64,000 bases of DNA from Desmonostoc muscorum LEGE 12446 (GCF_015207005.2 NZ_JADEXS020000001.1:4402001-4466000), one strand, 5' to 3'; shown: positions 16,066 to 25,866, counted from the first letter of the stretch. Program-made: numbers and translations. Notes: generated by a model not told the origin, from the sequence alone.

Positions 16066-18699
16066 ATGAAAAGCGATCGCTCTCCTTCCCCACTCTCCCT
16101 TCAACGTCCCGAACTACTTGCGCCAGCAGGTAATTGGGAATGTGCTAAAGCTGCTGTAGAAAATGGGGCAGATGCGATTTACTTCGGTTTGGATCGCTTC
16201 AACGCCAGAATGCGGGCACAAAATTTCACAGAAGCAGACTTACCCAGCTTGATGACATTTCTGCATTGTCGGGGCGTGAAGGGTTATGTCACTGTAAATA
16301 CACTAATCTTTCCCAAAGAACTAGCAGAAGCCCAGCAATATCTCCGCACTATTATTGCTGCGGGTGTGGATGCGGTGATTGTTCAAGATATTGGTATATG
16401 TCGCCTCATCCGTCACCTTTCGCCTGATTTTCCCATCCATGCTTCCACGCAAATGACCATTACTAGTGCGGCTGGGGTGGAGTTTGCCAAATCCCTTGGC
16501 TGTCAATTGGTGGTGCTGGCGCGTGAATGTTCTCTCAAGGAAATCAATAAAATTCAGCAGCAGATTGCCCTACAGGAAACTTCGCTACCTTTGGAAGTTT
16601 TTGTTCACGGTGCTTTGTGTGTGGCGTATTCCGGTCAGTGTTTGACAAGTGAAGCTTTAGGCGGACGTTCTGCAAACCGAGGTGAATGTGCCCAAGCTTG
16701 CCGGATGCCTTATGATTTAATGGCTGATGGGGAAATTGTAGATTTAGGCGATCGCAAATATTTACTCAGTCCTCAAGACTTAGCAGGGTTGGATGTTTTG
16801 CCAGATTTGGTGAAATCAGGCGTAACTTCTCTGAAAATTGAAGGTCGCCTGAAAGCCCCGGAGTATGTTGCTAATGTCATGCGTGTTTATCGCCAAGCTT
16901 TGGATCGGGTGATGGAGGAATTGGAAGAGGACGCGGGGACGCGGGGACGCGGGGACGCGGGGAAGGTAGTACAAAAAATTTCTGCTTCCCAAGAACACTA
17001 CAATTTAGAGATGGCATTTTCGCGTGGACTCTACACAGGCTGGTTTGAGGGGATTAATAATCAGGAATTAGTTCATGCGCGTTTTGGTAAAAAACGCGGC
17101 GTTTATTTAGGTGAAGTTACTCGCATCCAGAATGAACAGATAGCCATCAAACTGGAAGCGCCTGTTAAACCGGGGGATGGAATTGTGTTTGACTGCGGTC
17201 ATCCAGAGGCAAAGGAAGAAGGCGGGCGGGTGTATGGGGTGGTGTCTAAAGGTAAGGAAACTTTGCTGACCTTTGGTAGAAGTGATTTAAACTTACGTCG
17301 GGTGCATGTGGGCGATAAGCTGTGGAAAACCAGTGACCCAGAACTCGATAAGCAACTGCGTCAAAGTTTTGCAGGTGAAAACCCGCAATTTCAGCGCCCG
17401 ATTGATTTAGAGGTTTATGGAGAAGTTGGTCAGCCATTGATTGCGATCGCCCGCGATCAACTTGGTAATATCGTACAGGCGGAGTCTGCAATTTCACTGG
17501 TAGAAGCCCACACCAAACCCCTAGATACAGACCGTTTACAAGAACAATTAGGTCGTCTCGGTAACACCCCCTTTTGTTTGGGAACCCTAACCAACCACCT
17601 CAGCGGTGCCATCATGCTACCCGTAAGTGAATTAAATCGGATGCGCCGAGAAATCGTGACACAGTTGGAAGAATTGCGAAGTCAACCCAAACGTTGGGAA
17701 TTACGTTCTAATGTCTCCTTCCAAGACTTACTTCCCTTCCCTTCTCCCTCATCTGCGTCATCTCCCTCTCTCATCGTCTTAGTACGCAATCTCAAGCAAC
17801 TGCAAGCCGCACTGCAAGCAGGTGTTGAAACACTCTACTGCGAATTTGAAGACCCCCGCGCCTACCGAGAAGCCGTACAGTTGGTACGCCAACAAGCCCA
17901 GAAAGACAACACAAACAAAGAAAAATTTCTCCCTCATCCCCCTCATCTCCCTCATCTCCCCCATCTCCCTACTCCCCATTCCCCACTCCCAACCATCTGG
18001 GTTGCGCCACCTCGAATTGCCAAACCTGGGGAAAACTGGATTTTGCAGCAAGTACGTGCCTCTGAAGCAGATGGTTATTTGGTGCGGAACTATGACCAAC
18101 TGCAATTTTTCGCCCAAGACCGTTGTATCGGAGATTTTTCACTCAACGTTGCGAACCCTTTAACAGCAGACTACTTTCAGCAGCGTTTTGGTTTGGAAAG
18201 GTTGACCGCATCCTATGATTTGAATATTACTCAACTGGAAGACCTGCTTACAAGTTCCCCACCCCAGCGGTTTGAAGTGACAATCCATCAACATATGCCA
18301 ATGTTCCACATGGAACACTGTGTATTTTGTGCTTTCCTCTCTCAAGGAACAGACTACACCAACTGTGGACGACCTTGCGAAAAGCATGAAGTGAAATTAA
18401 AAGACCGCGTTGGTAGCGAACACGTCCTCAAAGCAGATATCGGTTGCCGCAATACTGTATTTAATGGCACTGCTCAAACTGGAGCCGAATACGTGCAGCG
18501 TCTCATGGAATTGGGATTACGTCACTTTCGCATCGAATTTGTCAATGAAACACCAGAGCAAGTGAGTAAAACAATACATTGCTACAGCCAATTATTGCAA
18601 GGTAAGATTACAGGTTCCCAACTGTGGCGAGAGTTGAAACTGCAAAATCAGTTGGGTGTGACTCGTGGCCCTATGGGAGTGTCAGGACTGCGGTCATAA
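16066..18699 (+). CDS. U32 family peptidase / RNA-hydroxylation-type protein (DUF3656)
   Basis: 877 residues. The N-terminal U32 barrel starts PELLAPAGNWECAKAAVENGADAIYFGL. The catalytic-type Cys cluster is in FVHGALCVAYSGQCLTSE (about 180-197), followed by SANRGECAQACRMPYDL. U32 proteins such as RlhA and TrhP hydroxylate rRNA or tRNA in E. coli. The RlhA-like DUF3656 region follows, and the C-terminal part has a second set of Cys residues (HCVFCAFLSQGTDYTNCGRPC). Three low-complexity islands do not belong to the family: EDAGTRGRGDAG, FPSPSSASSPS and a Pro/His-rich PHPPHLPHLPHLP stretch. They are encoded by STRR-like DNA inserted in frame. Confidence 0.9.
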   Translation: MKSDRSPSPLSLQRPELLAPAGNWECAKAAVENGADAIYFGLDRFNARMRAQNFTEADLPSLMTFLHCRGVKGYVTVNTLIFPKELAEAQQYLRTIIAAGVDAVIVQDIGICRLIRHLSPDFPIHASTQMTITSAAGVEFAKSLGCQLVVLARECSLKEINKIQQQIALQETSLPLEVFVHGALCVAYSGQCLTSEALGGRSANRGECAQACRMPYDLMADGEIVDLGDRKYLLSPQDLAGLDVLPDLVKSGVTSLKIEGRLKAPEYVANVMRVYRQALDRVMEELEEDAGTRGRGDAGKVVQKISASQEHYNLEMAFSRGLYTGWFEGINNQELVHARFGKKRGVYLGEVTRIQNEQIAIKLEAPVKPGDGIVFDCGHPEAKEEGGRVYGVVSKGKETLLTFGRSDLNLRRVHVGDKLWKTSDPELDKQLRQSFAGENPQFQRPIDLEVYGEVGQPLIAIARDQLGNIVQAESAISLVEAHTKPLDTDRLQEQLGRLGNTPFCLGTLTNHLSGAIMLPVSELNRMRREIVTQLEELRSQPKRWELRSNVSFQDLLPFPSPSSASSPSLIVLVRNLKQLQAALQAGVETLYCEFEDPRAYREAVQLVRQQAQKDNTNKEKFLPHPPHLPHLPHLPTPHSPLPTIWVAPPRIAKPGENWILQQVRASEADGYLVRNYDQLQFFAQDRCIGDFSLNVANPLTADYFQQRFGLERLTASYDLNITQLEDLLTSSPPQRFEVTIHQHMPMFHMEHCVFCAFLSQGTDYTNCGRPCEKHEVKLKDRVGSEHVLKADIGCRNTVFNGTAQTGAEYVQRLMELGLRHFRIEFVNETPEQVSKTIHCYSQLLQGKITGSQLWRELKLQNQLGVTRGPMGVSGLRS
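16925..16963. repeat. STRR-like direct repeats inside the U32 gene
   Basis: Four copies of the octamer-like unit GACGCGGG separated by G, in frame, encode DAGTRGRGDAG between the conserved RVMEELEE and KVVQKISASQEHYNLE blocks. Confidence 0.75.
17929..17993. repeat. STRR tract translated inside the U32 gene
   Basis: CATCTCCCT/CATCCCCCT units followed by ACTCCCCATTCC-type units encode a Pro/His/Leu-rich stretch. They are the same units found in intergenic STRRs of this window, here kept in frame. Confidence 0.8.
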
Positions 18700-18743
18700 A
18701 TAATTTTCAAGAAATTCCTCTTTAATCTCTTGCCTCCGTGTCC

Positions 18744-18793
18744 TTTGTGCCTCTGCGGTTCGATAAATTACTTTTAAACCACAGAGGCACAGA
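18744..18793. repeat. Inverted repeat between convergent genes (possible terminator)
   Basis: CTTTGTGCCTCTGCGGTT faces AACCACAGAGGCACAGAG across a 16-base AT-rich loop. This pairs over about 17 bases with one mismatch. It lies between the convergent U32 and STAND genes and could terminate in either direction, though it lacks a long T-run. The same phrase is a common dispersed repeat in these genomes. Confidence 0.55.
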
Positions 18794-18845
18794 GAGCGCA
18801 GAGAGAAAAAAAGAGATTTTACCAGTCACCTTGAAAGGGATAATT

Positions 18846-21800
18846 TCACCCACCAGAACACAAGGCGCGTTCACTTTTCATCACTTTCTGATTAGTCTGC
18901 AAATAATCATGCAGCAAATCGCAACCCCGTGTCAGTAATTTCTCCAGTTTAATATCTGCCAAATCCTGGAAAATCACCGTACCACTGGCACTTCCCACAG
19001 CTAAAGTCTTGCCATCAGGGCTAAAACTGATGCTCGTTAACTCATCTTTATAACCTTTCAAAGCAATCAACAATGTGCCATCGCGGTTCCAAATCCTCAC
19101 TTTGTCGTCACTAGAGGCTGCCAAAGTCTTACCATCTGGACTAAAACTGACACTAATAAAACTATCCCCATCCCCAGCAAGATTACTTAGCAACTCACCG
19201 ATTCGATTCCAAATCTTTACTGTACTATCAATACTAACCGAGGCAAGAAATTGACTATCAGGTGACCAAGTTACCCCATTTACCCGCCTGCTATGACCAG
19301 TTAATGTCTGTAGCAATTTACCATCTTTACTCCAGATTTTCACTGTTTTGTCATCGCTGGCTGAGGCTAGCAGAGTGCCATCAGGACTAAAACTTACCCA
19401 ATTCACTGCATCTTGATGTTCCTGCAACGTGTTAAGGAGTATACCGTTGCGACTCCAAAGCTTAACTGATTTATCTTTACTCGCTGAGGCAATTACTTGA
19501 CCATCAGGTGACCAAGCTACACCCAGTACTGTATTATTATGACCCTGTAAGATGTGGAGCAATTTACCACCCCGACTCCACAATTTTACTGTTTTGTCTT
19601 TACTCGCTGAGGCAATTACTTTACCATCTGGACTAAAACTAACTCCCCAAACTTGACTCTGATGCCCAGTGAAAGTACGGAGTATCTTACCCTCTCGATT
19701 GAAAAGTTTTACAGTTTTGTCTCGACTTGCTGCGGCTAAAGTGCGACCTCCAGGGCTAAAACTGATACTCGTCACCCAATCATCGTTATCGGCTTTGGGT
19801 TTTCGCAGCAGCACATCATCCCAACGCCAGAGTTTAATAGTTTTGTCCCGACTCGCAGAAGCAACGGTGCGACCGTCTGGGCTAAAACTAACGCTATTCA
19901 CCCAATTATTATGTCCCTTCAGGGTGCCAAGCAACACACCTTGGGAACTCCAAAGTTTCAGGGTTTCGTCGGTACTTGCGGAAGCGATGGTGTTACCATC
20001 GGGGCTAAAACTGACGCTGGTAACTCCAGCACTATGTCCTGATAAGATTCTCAGTAACTTACCTTCTAAACTCCACAATTTGATAGTCTGGTCTAAACTA
20101 GCGGAAGCAATTGTTTTACCATCGGGTGACCAAGCTACACTCAAGACTGCATCATTATGACCTGGAAAGGTTTTCAGCAACTCACCATCTCGATTCCAAA
20201 GTTTGATGGTGTTGTCAGCACTCCCGGAAGCAATGTTTTGTCCATCGGGTGACCAAGCAATACTCAAAACTGCACTGCGATGTCCGTCTAAGGTTTTGAG
20301 TAATTTACCGTCCTGAGTCCAAAGTTTTATCGTTTTGTCTGTACTCGCCGAAGCAATAAGTTGACCATCGGGGCTGAAACTAACACTATTCACCACAGCT
20401 TGATGTCCTAATAGAGTCGCAAGCTGTTGACCCTGCTGGTTCCACAGTTTCACTCTCTTATCTTGACTGGCGGAAGCAATAATTTGACTATCGGGGCTAA
20501 AACTGATGCTATTGACTACATCTTCATGTCCCGACAAGGTTTTGACCAAGCTACCATCAAGACGCCAGAGTTTAATTGTAGTGTCTGCACTGGCTGAAGC
20601 AATTAAAGAACTATTGCGGCTAAATATAACACTATTTACCCCAGATATATGCCCGTCGAAACGATTATATTCTCTCACCCCAGAAACCGCTTGATAAAGA
20701 GCCGTCAGCACTTGTTCTTTTGTATTGGAATCTACCCAGATTGTTTGTTGTAATTTTTTCCCTGCTTTTAAACCTTCCTTTAAAGCATCAATACCTTTTT
20801 GCGAGGCAAATAAAGCTTCACTGGATACACTCAAGGTTTTAATTTCGCTATCTATTGCTGTAACTATGGAAACACTTAACCCAAATATCGCCAGCACAGA
20901 AGCAGTCAAGGCTATTTTCAGCGAACGATTTAATTTAGCTTCACTGACTCTTTGTTTTTCTTGGCTTTCTGCTAGTTTAGCTGTTAATTCTTTTTCTTTA
21001 AGTTCAGCTCGCAATTGCTCAATTTCTAATTGACTTAATTCTTCCCGCTTTTGTAATTCCCGCAATTCTGTTAAGAAGCCCAATCCCTGTTGGGGATGAG
21101 TATCTATCAATTTGGTTCGCTGCTTTTTTTGGCTCAATTCGCTTTTAAGTCGCTCAATTTCAGCTTGACTTTGTTCTACTTTTTGACGTAGCTGGTTGAG
21201 TTGTACTTGTAAGCTTGATTCCTGTTGTTGCAAGTGGCGAATTAAGTCTACTAAATAATCGTGAATTAGTTGATAGCGTTCTGGCACATCGGGAAAAATA
21301 ACCACTAACCCAGAGCGGACTAAAATATCTAAGACTAACTCTAATTTGCTAGCATCTTCTAACTCTGTTAACTGCGCGGCTAATTCAGCACGAGTTTTAA
21401 AAGGTCGGTTGTTGCTTTCATCTGTTAATAAATATAAAACTAGTAAAGCTGCTCGTTCGTTTTCCGTGCCGCAATCTTTTATTAGTTCCTTAATATATCG
21501 TTCAATGAGTTTGTTGGGTCTATACGGCTGATATTCTTCTAAGGTAGTAATTCGCTCATCTTGAATTTGCGATCCTACAACTTGCAATTCAATGGGGCGT
21601 ACTTCTCCAAATTCTGTGGATAAATCTTCAATTAAGGCATCAATTAACGCAGGTTCTAGGTGAAATTGAGAACGCTCGGTTAACTTTTTGATAATAGCTT
21701 TTGCATATTCTGGGGAAAAATTATTTAACTGGTAGCGGATATTTTTATCCAGAATATTGTTGTTAATCGCTTCCAGTGCTGAGAGATGTTTAAAGTCTAA

Positions 21801-24005
21801 TAAACGATGTAAATAATCTTCTCGCAAAGAAAGAATAACTTTGACAAAAGGTATCTGGAGACAATCGCTAATAAATTTATCAAATGCTTGCTTTTGATGG
21901 CGATCGCTATATCCAAAGAAAAATTCTTCAAACTGGTCAAAAATTAAAACTGTGATTAAATGATTATCAGCATTTTTTTGTAATTGTTGTACAATATTGA
22001 CGACAGTGCTAGGTGTAACAGAGTCCGGTAAAACCTCTGCTTCAATAGTTTCTTCTACCTTAATTTGAGACATCGCCTCACTTAAAGATTTGCCTAATTC
22101 CCTAGCCCAATCTGTATAAACTTGCAGCACCACAGGCACAGCAATTTGATCGCCAATAGCTCGATTTTGCAATGCTGGAACTAAACCCGCAGTTACCGTA
22201 GAACTCTTACCCACTCCTGATTGACCATGAATTACCGTCAACTTTTGGTCAGCGCGGCTAATTCTGCCAATTAAATTATTAATATCTCGTTCTCGACCAG
22301 AAGCTGCAATTTCTAAAGCAACACTGCTACTTCCAGCAGGTGACATTAATGCTGGGTTTGTCGCCTGTCTTTGGGGTTGCAAGCGTCCGGCACCGATAAA
22401 AGCCCGAAAACCATACTGCTGCTCAACAGAACGGCGTTTCTGACGAATGTAATAAGCTTCCAAATATCGCCCTTCTTCAAAATAAAGCGATCGCAATGTC
22501 CGCAACAGACGAATATAACGATGGGCATCATATTGATGAGCGCTGTATTCTAACGCTGCTGGTAGTTCTTTTGTCGCCTTTTCTAAATATTCACGGGCGA
22601 CTTCTTGCTCACCTAAATTACGCTGTGCTTTCGCTAAGATTAAATAGTAAATTTGTGCTAATAATAAGGGAAATAAACAGTTATAAGGGTCATTCTGCTT
22701 TTGCGCCTCACCTAATTTCAGCAGTGACACATGTGCTAAGATACTCGCCTGTACCCAACGTGATTCCTGCACAGCTGCTTGTGCAAGAAAGCCGTAGTCA
22801 GAAGCAAGTTGGATTTGACTACCATAAATTTGATGCAACTCCAAAGACTTTTGAGCAACAATTTGCAATTGTTCCCACTCTTGGAGATTTTGCAAAACTT
22901 CAGCGAGTTGATTAATAAATTCAGCAACTATATCTAGACATCCAGCTATCTGCAAAATATTCAAACATTGCTGAAAATAAGATTTTGCTGCTAACCAATG
23001 ACGGCGATTTTCTGCTTGATTTTGCTCAGCTAAACGACAACAACACAGCCCAATATAAAACAGCAAAACTCCCTGTCGCAGAAGTAGAGGAGATGGGGGA
23101 GAGGGGGGAGATGGGGAAGAAAAGGGAGATGAGGAAGTAGGGGGAGATGAGGGAGATGAGGAAGTAGGGGGAGATGAGGGAGCAATATTGTTTTTATCTC
23201 CCTCATCCCCCTCATCCCCACTCTCCACCAACTTTTCCCAAATCTGCAAGCTTTTTTGAAAATGATTTAAAGCTAGATTAATGCGATCGCTAACATAATT
23301 ATCTAACCCAAAAACAAATTCTAGACTAGCGTGCAATTCCGGTTCTAAGGTAATGCCACGATTTTGTAATTCTCTAATGGCAAAGTGCAGTTCATAGTTA
23401 TGTTCCCAGACTTGCTCTAGGGTAGAATAATTTTCCGTAAATTTAGGTGCTTGGGGTTGTGCAGTGTTCTTGGGCAATACTCTGGCAAACAAAGCATCAG
23501 TTTCTTGTTGGAGAAATTCCAGCAACGAGCGAGTTGTCATTTCAAATTCAATCGGTGTCGCCGCCCAACTCGCAAAATCTGGTGCTAAACGTACCACTTT
23601 TTGCAAAACTTCATCATTCATCCACACAATTATCGGAAATGGATGGCGTTTGCGAAATTCATCACGAATATGATTAATAGATCTGAGGAAATCATCAAGT
23701 TCATCCACGGACTCTAAACCCAAAATCATCAATGCCGATGGGGGTTGATCGCGAGTAACTAACTGTAAATGAATAGTTGTGTAAAGACTTCTGGCGTTGT
23801 GGGGTAAAACTACTTTTTGAATGTGGTATAATCCTGAAGAACTTTCTTCGAGTCGTTGCAACATTTCCTCTTGCAAAACTCGATAATTGCAGGATACTAA
23901 AACTAGGGAAAATTGACCGTTAGAAAGTGCGATCGCTCTCCCTAAACTCCGCAGTGCCCGCTCGTTATTTGCTCTTATATCTGCTTTTGGGTGTCGTTCA
24001 ACCAT
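18846..24005 (-). CDS. STAND NTPase with TPR, membrane-helix and 14 WD40 repeats
   Basis: 1719 residues. In order: an N-terminal domain (about 1-200) with an alternating strand/helix pattern (SLVLVSCNYRVLQ, SALMILGLESVDELD, PIIVWMNDE); a Pro/Ser low-complexity island (about 262-307); and TPR-like helices (about 310-540). Then an nSTAND-type P-loop (GREREINNL-like block, Walker A GQSGVGKSS at about 593, Walker B VLIFDQFEEFF), a coiled coil (about 925-1020) and one hydrophobic helix (IALTASVLAIFGLSVSIVTA). It ends with 14 WD40 repeats (about 1115-1690, two seven-blade propellers) and the RGCDLLHDYLQTN end. It is probably a signalling or conflict sensor whose propellers bind a ligand. The start overlaps the upstream ATPase gene by 31 bases. 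Confidence 0.88.
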   Translation of the reverse strand: MVERHPKADIRANNERALRSLGRAIALSNGQFSLVLVSCNYRVLQEEMLQRLEESSSGLYHIQKVVLPHNARSLYTTIHLQLVTRDQPPSALMILGLESVDELDDFLRSINHIRDEFRKRHPFPIIVWMNDEVLQKVVRLAPDFASWAATPIEFEMTTRSLLEFLQQETDALFARVLPKNTAQPQAPKFTENYSTLEQVWEHNYELHFAIRELQNRGITLEPELHASLEFVFGLDNYVSDRINLALNHFQKSLQIWEKLVESGDEGDEGDKNNIAPSSPPTSSSPSSPPTSSSPFSSPSPPSPPSPLLLRQGVLLFYIGLCCCRLAEQNQAENRRHWLAAKSYFQQCLNILQIAGCLDIVAEFINQLAEVLQNLQEWEQLQIVAQKSLELHQIYGSQIQLASDYGFLAQAAVQESRWVQASILAHVSLLKLGEAQKQNDPYNCLFPLLLAQIYYLILAKAQRNLGEQEVAREYLEKATKELPAALEYSAHQYDAHRYIRLLRTLRSLYFEEGRYLEAYYIRQKRRSVEQQYGFRAFIGAGRLQPQRQATNPALMSPAGSSSVALEIAASGRERDINNLIGRISRADQKLTVIHGQSGVGKSSTVTAGLVPALQNRAIGDQIAVPVVLQVYTDWARELGKSLSEAMSQIKVEETIEAEVLPDSVTPSTVVNIVQQLQKNADNHLITVLIFDQFEEFFFGYSDRHQKQAFDKFISDCLQIPFVKVILSLREDYLHRLLDFKHLSALEAINNNILDKNIRYQLNNFSPEYAKAIIKKLTERSQFHLEPALIDALIEDLSTEFGEVRPIELQVVGSQIQDERITTLEEYQPYRPNKLIERYIKELIKDCGTENERAALLVLYLLTDESNNRPFKTRAELAAQLTELEDASKLELVLDILVRSGLVVIFPDVPERYQLIHDYLVDLIRHLQQQESSLQVQLNQLRQKVEQSQAEIERLKSELSQKKQRTKLIDTHPQQGLGFLTELRELQKREELSQLEIEQLRAELKEKELTAKLAESQEKQRVSEAKLNRSLKIALTASVLAIFGLSVSIVTAIDSEIKTLSVSSEALFASQKGIDALKEGLKAGKKLQQTIWVDSNTKEQVLTALYQAVSGVREYNRFDGHISGVNSVIFSRNSSLIASASADTTIKLWRLDGSLVKTLSGHEDVVNSISFSPDSQIIASASQDKRVKLWNQQGQQLATLLGHQAVVNSVSFSPDGQLIASASTDKTIKLWTQDGKLLKTLDGHRSAVLSIAWSPDGQNIASGSADNTIKLWNRDGELLKTFPGHNDAVLSVAWSPDGKTIASASLDQTIKLWSLEGKLLRILSGHSAGVTSVSFSPDGNTIASASTDETLKLWSSQGVLLGTLKGHNNWVNSVSFSPDGRTVASASRDKTIKLWRWDDVLLRKPKADNDDWVTSISFSPGGRTLAAASRDKTVKLFNREGKILRTFTGHQSQVWGVSFSPDGKVIASASKDKTVKLWSRGGKLLHILQGHNNTVLGVAWSPDGQVIASASKDKSVKLWSRNGILLNTLQEHQDAVNWVSFSPDGTLLASASDDKTVKIWSKDGKLLQTLTGHSRRVNGVTWSPDSQFLASVSIDSTVKIWNRIGELLSNLAGDGDSFISVSFSPDGKTLAASSDDKVRIWNRDGTLLIALKGYKDELTSISFSPDGKTLAVGSASGTVIFQDLADIKLEKLLTRGCDLLHDYLQTNQKVMKSERALCSGG
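23085..23225. repeat. STRR tract translated inside the STAND gene
   Basis: GGGGGAGAT/GAGGAAGTA-type units are followed by inverse CTCCCTCATCCCC units. They encode a Ser/Pro-rich stretch flanked by ESGDEGDEGDKNN. The DNA is indistinguishable from intergenic STRRs in this window, and the reading frame is kept. Confidence 0.8.
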
Positions 24006-25312
24006 GATTTAAATTTTTGCGTTTCTGCTAAAACTGGGTTGACGGCAAACCAAGCCCCTTCCCGATCGCGGTATTCAAATACAAATAAACTCCGCAATAG
24101 GGTGTGATACTCAATATCACCTCTGACCCTCTGTTGTTGCACCACCTGAAAGATGAGTTCCCACTCATGGGGGTCAATGGCGTTGGCTCGGTAATCTCGC
24201 TGTCTTTGAATCACCAATTCGACACACTCCCGCTCGAAGGGTGGATCTTGTTCCCGCAAACAATCAAACAACAACCCCAGCAAGTCGCGCACATGACCAC
24301 CACTAATCAGACACAACCGATCTAAGGTTTCCAAATTATCAAACACTTCTGTAATTAAGCCTAACCGATCGCTAGGTAAAATGTCGGGAAAAGCTCTCGC
24401 TAGCACCATTTGTCGCATCATTGCTAGCCCTTGGGGGAAAATCTCTCCAGTACGTAATCGCACTGGTATCATCGGTAACACTTTTGGTGCTACTCCTCCC
24501 CCCAAACGATGCTGAAGTTCGGCGCTATCGTTGGAGAAAGTCAAAGCTAAAGGAATAGTATAGACGACATGACAATTTAGTTTGCGTAACTGTTCGCCCC
24601 GTTGAATAAACAAGTATTCTGGTAGCGATCGCCCTGATGGTAAAGGTCGAATTGCCACTCTATCCAAATTATCAACAATTACTACCAGTCCTCTTTTGCC
24701 TCTGGTTTTGAGTTCTTTGTTGGCACGTTCTAATAGTTCTTGATTAATTGACTGTAAAATATTTGCCGTTCGCGGTTCTAGATAATCTCTTAACCGCCGT
24801 CGCAATTGGGGGCTTTCTTTGGTTTTAGCCGTAATTTTGCCAATCCCCACAGATAACTCGGCTTCAACTCCCAGTTCAATTGGTGTTTGCAAAAAATCGA
24901 CAATTTCGCCAAACAATTTGGTAAAATAGGCAGGTTTGAGCCTGATTTTCATCGCTTCTAGGCTTTCACTTACCTGACCAGCGATCGCCAATAAAACATC
25001 AGTCACATCCACATCTGCCATTTCTAAGACATGGGTAGACTCAAAGTAAACCACATGAAATTGCTGCACTTCTAACTCAGCTTTCAGGCGCAACAATTCC
25101 GTTGATTTTCCACAGCCGAGATGTCCCGTAAATAGCTGACAAGTTGGTGAATCTGGCGATATGCGAGTGATGGTACGCTGTAAAGCTTCAATGATTTTGC
25201 CACCCCGCACCACCGCAAAATCGATATAATATCGGCGATCGCTTGCATCTCCTATCATTAGAGGTCTACTTGGATTGCAAGCCTGATAAAATCTTTCTAA
25301 ATCTAGGAGCAT
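23975..25312 (-). CDS. P-loop ATPase paired with the STAND-WD40 protein
   Basis: 445 residues of an AAA/KAP-like ATPase family frequent in cyanobacteria. It has Walker A GHLGCGKST (63-71), Walker B GLVVIVDNLDRV (about 212-223), a sensor-like HVVYTIPLAL, and a C-terminal helical lid (RLCLISGGHVRDLLGLLFD). It begins MLLDLERFYQACNPSRPL, a conserved start in this family. It is first in a two-gene minus-strand operon, and its last 31 bases overlap the STAND gene out of frame, so translation is likely coupled. It has no nuclease or membrane domain. The biological role is unknown; pairing with a STAND sensor suggests an ATP-dependent signalling or defence complex. Confidence 0.85.
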   Translation of the reverse strand: MLLDLERFYQACNPSRPLMIGDASDRRYYIDFAVVRGGKIIEALQRTITRISPDSPTCQLFTGHLGCGKSTELLRLKAELEVQQFHVVYFESTHVLEMADVDVTDVLLAIAGQVSESLEAMKIRLKPAYFTKLFGEIVDFLQTPIELGVEAELSVGIGKITAKTKESPQLRRRLRDYLEPRTANILQSINQELLERANKELKTRGKRGLVVIVDNLDRVAIRPLPSGRSLPEYLFIQRGEQLRKLNCHVVYTIPLALTFSNDSAELQHRLGGGVAPKVLPMIPVRLRTGEIFPQGLAMMRQMVLARAFPDILPSDRLGLITEVFDNLETLDRLCLISGGHVRDLLGLLFDCLREQDPPFERECVELVIQRQRDYRANAIDPHEWELIFQVVQQQRVRGDIEYHTLLRSLFVFEYRDREGAWFAVNPVLAETQKFKSWLNDTQKQI

Positions 25313-25629
25313 AACTAACCGAGTTCATTCACGAATAGGGATGACAAAATTTATATTGGGCAATTTATCTCTTAATTTAAGTAAATCTCACTTAAATTAC
25401 TAACTAAGTTAGCAATATTCCGGATGATTTTTCATATATACGTTTTATATAGCACACCGCAATGCTAACATTTGATTTTAACTAAGCAGAAATACTGCTA
25501 TAAGTACAAATAGCAAAAAGCTCTAATACTAAATAAGCTATTCTTATCAATATTAAAAATATTCAACACAAAAAAAGGTACTGTTAAGTACAATCTGTCT
25601 GTTCGCTTATTTTGAAATGACAAAAGGAA
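25313..25629. other. AT-rich upstream region of the ATPase-STAND operon
   Basis: No gene is visible. The 300 bases are strongly AT-rich and presumably hold the operon promoter. No operator symmetry stood out apart from the short direct repeat TTAATTTAAGTAAATCTCAC then TTAAATTAC (25373-25402). Confidence 0.5.
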
Positions 25630-25798
25630 TTAAAAAAGTAAGCAAGTAATAATCATGCCTTCGTAGGGGCGGGCTGGTCTAAAAGTTTGCTGACATTGTG
25701 CCGTAGTAATATCCCAAAAGTTGATTGTTTCATCCCAGCTACCACTCAGGAAAGTTTGAGCATCTGGGCTAAGACTCAGCGACCACACCCAATTGAAA
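25630..25798 (-). pseudogene. C-terminal fragment of a WD40 protein
   Basis: About 56 codons read FNWVWSLSLSPDAQTFLSGS then WDETINFWDITTAQCQQTF, a complete WD40 blade. This is followed by RPARPYEGMIIT, the typical tail of cyanobacterial NB-ARC/STAND WD40 proteins. The upstream side is cut exactly where a dispersed repeat (AGGACTTACGCATTG) begins, and the tail is truncated soon after. It is a gene relic, separate from the intact STAND gene. Confidence 0.7.
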
Positions 25799-25866
25799 TT
25801 AGGACTTACGCATTGACACAAAATACAAAATATGTATTTTGGGAAAAACCAGATATGTCGTAGAGA
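25799..25866. repeat. Dispersed repeat with AGGACTTACGCATTGACAC end
   Basis: The sequence TTAGGACTTACGCATTGACA followed by CAAAATACAAAATATG and GGGAAAAACCAGATATGTCG recurs in reverse complement at 62961-63008 plus 63235-63248. The end alone recurs at about 50021-50033. It is a MITE-like element that truncates the WD40 fragment. Confidence 0.6.

Noticed and set aside
19669..21033. Plus-strand open frames rich in Ser/Leu within the WD40 gene
   Set aside because: They are antisense frames produced by the regular WD40 codon pattern of the minus-strand STAND gene.
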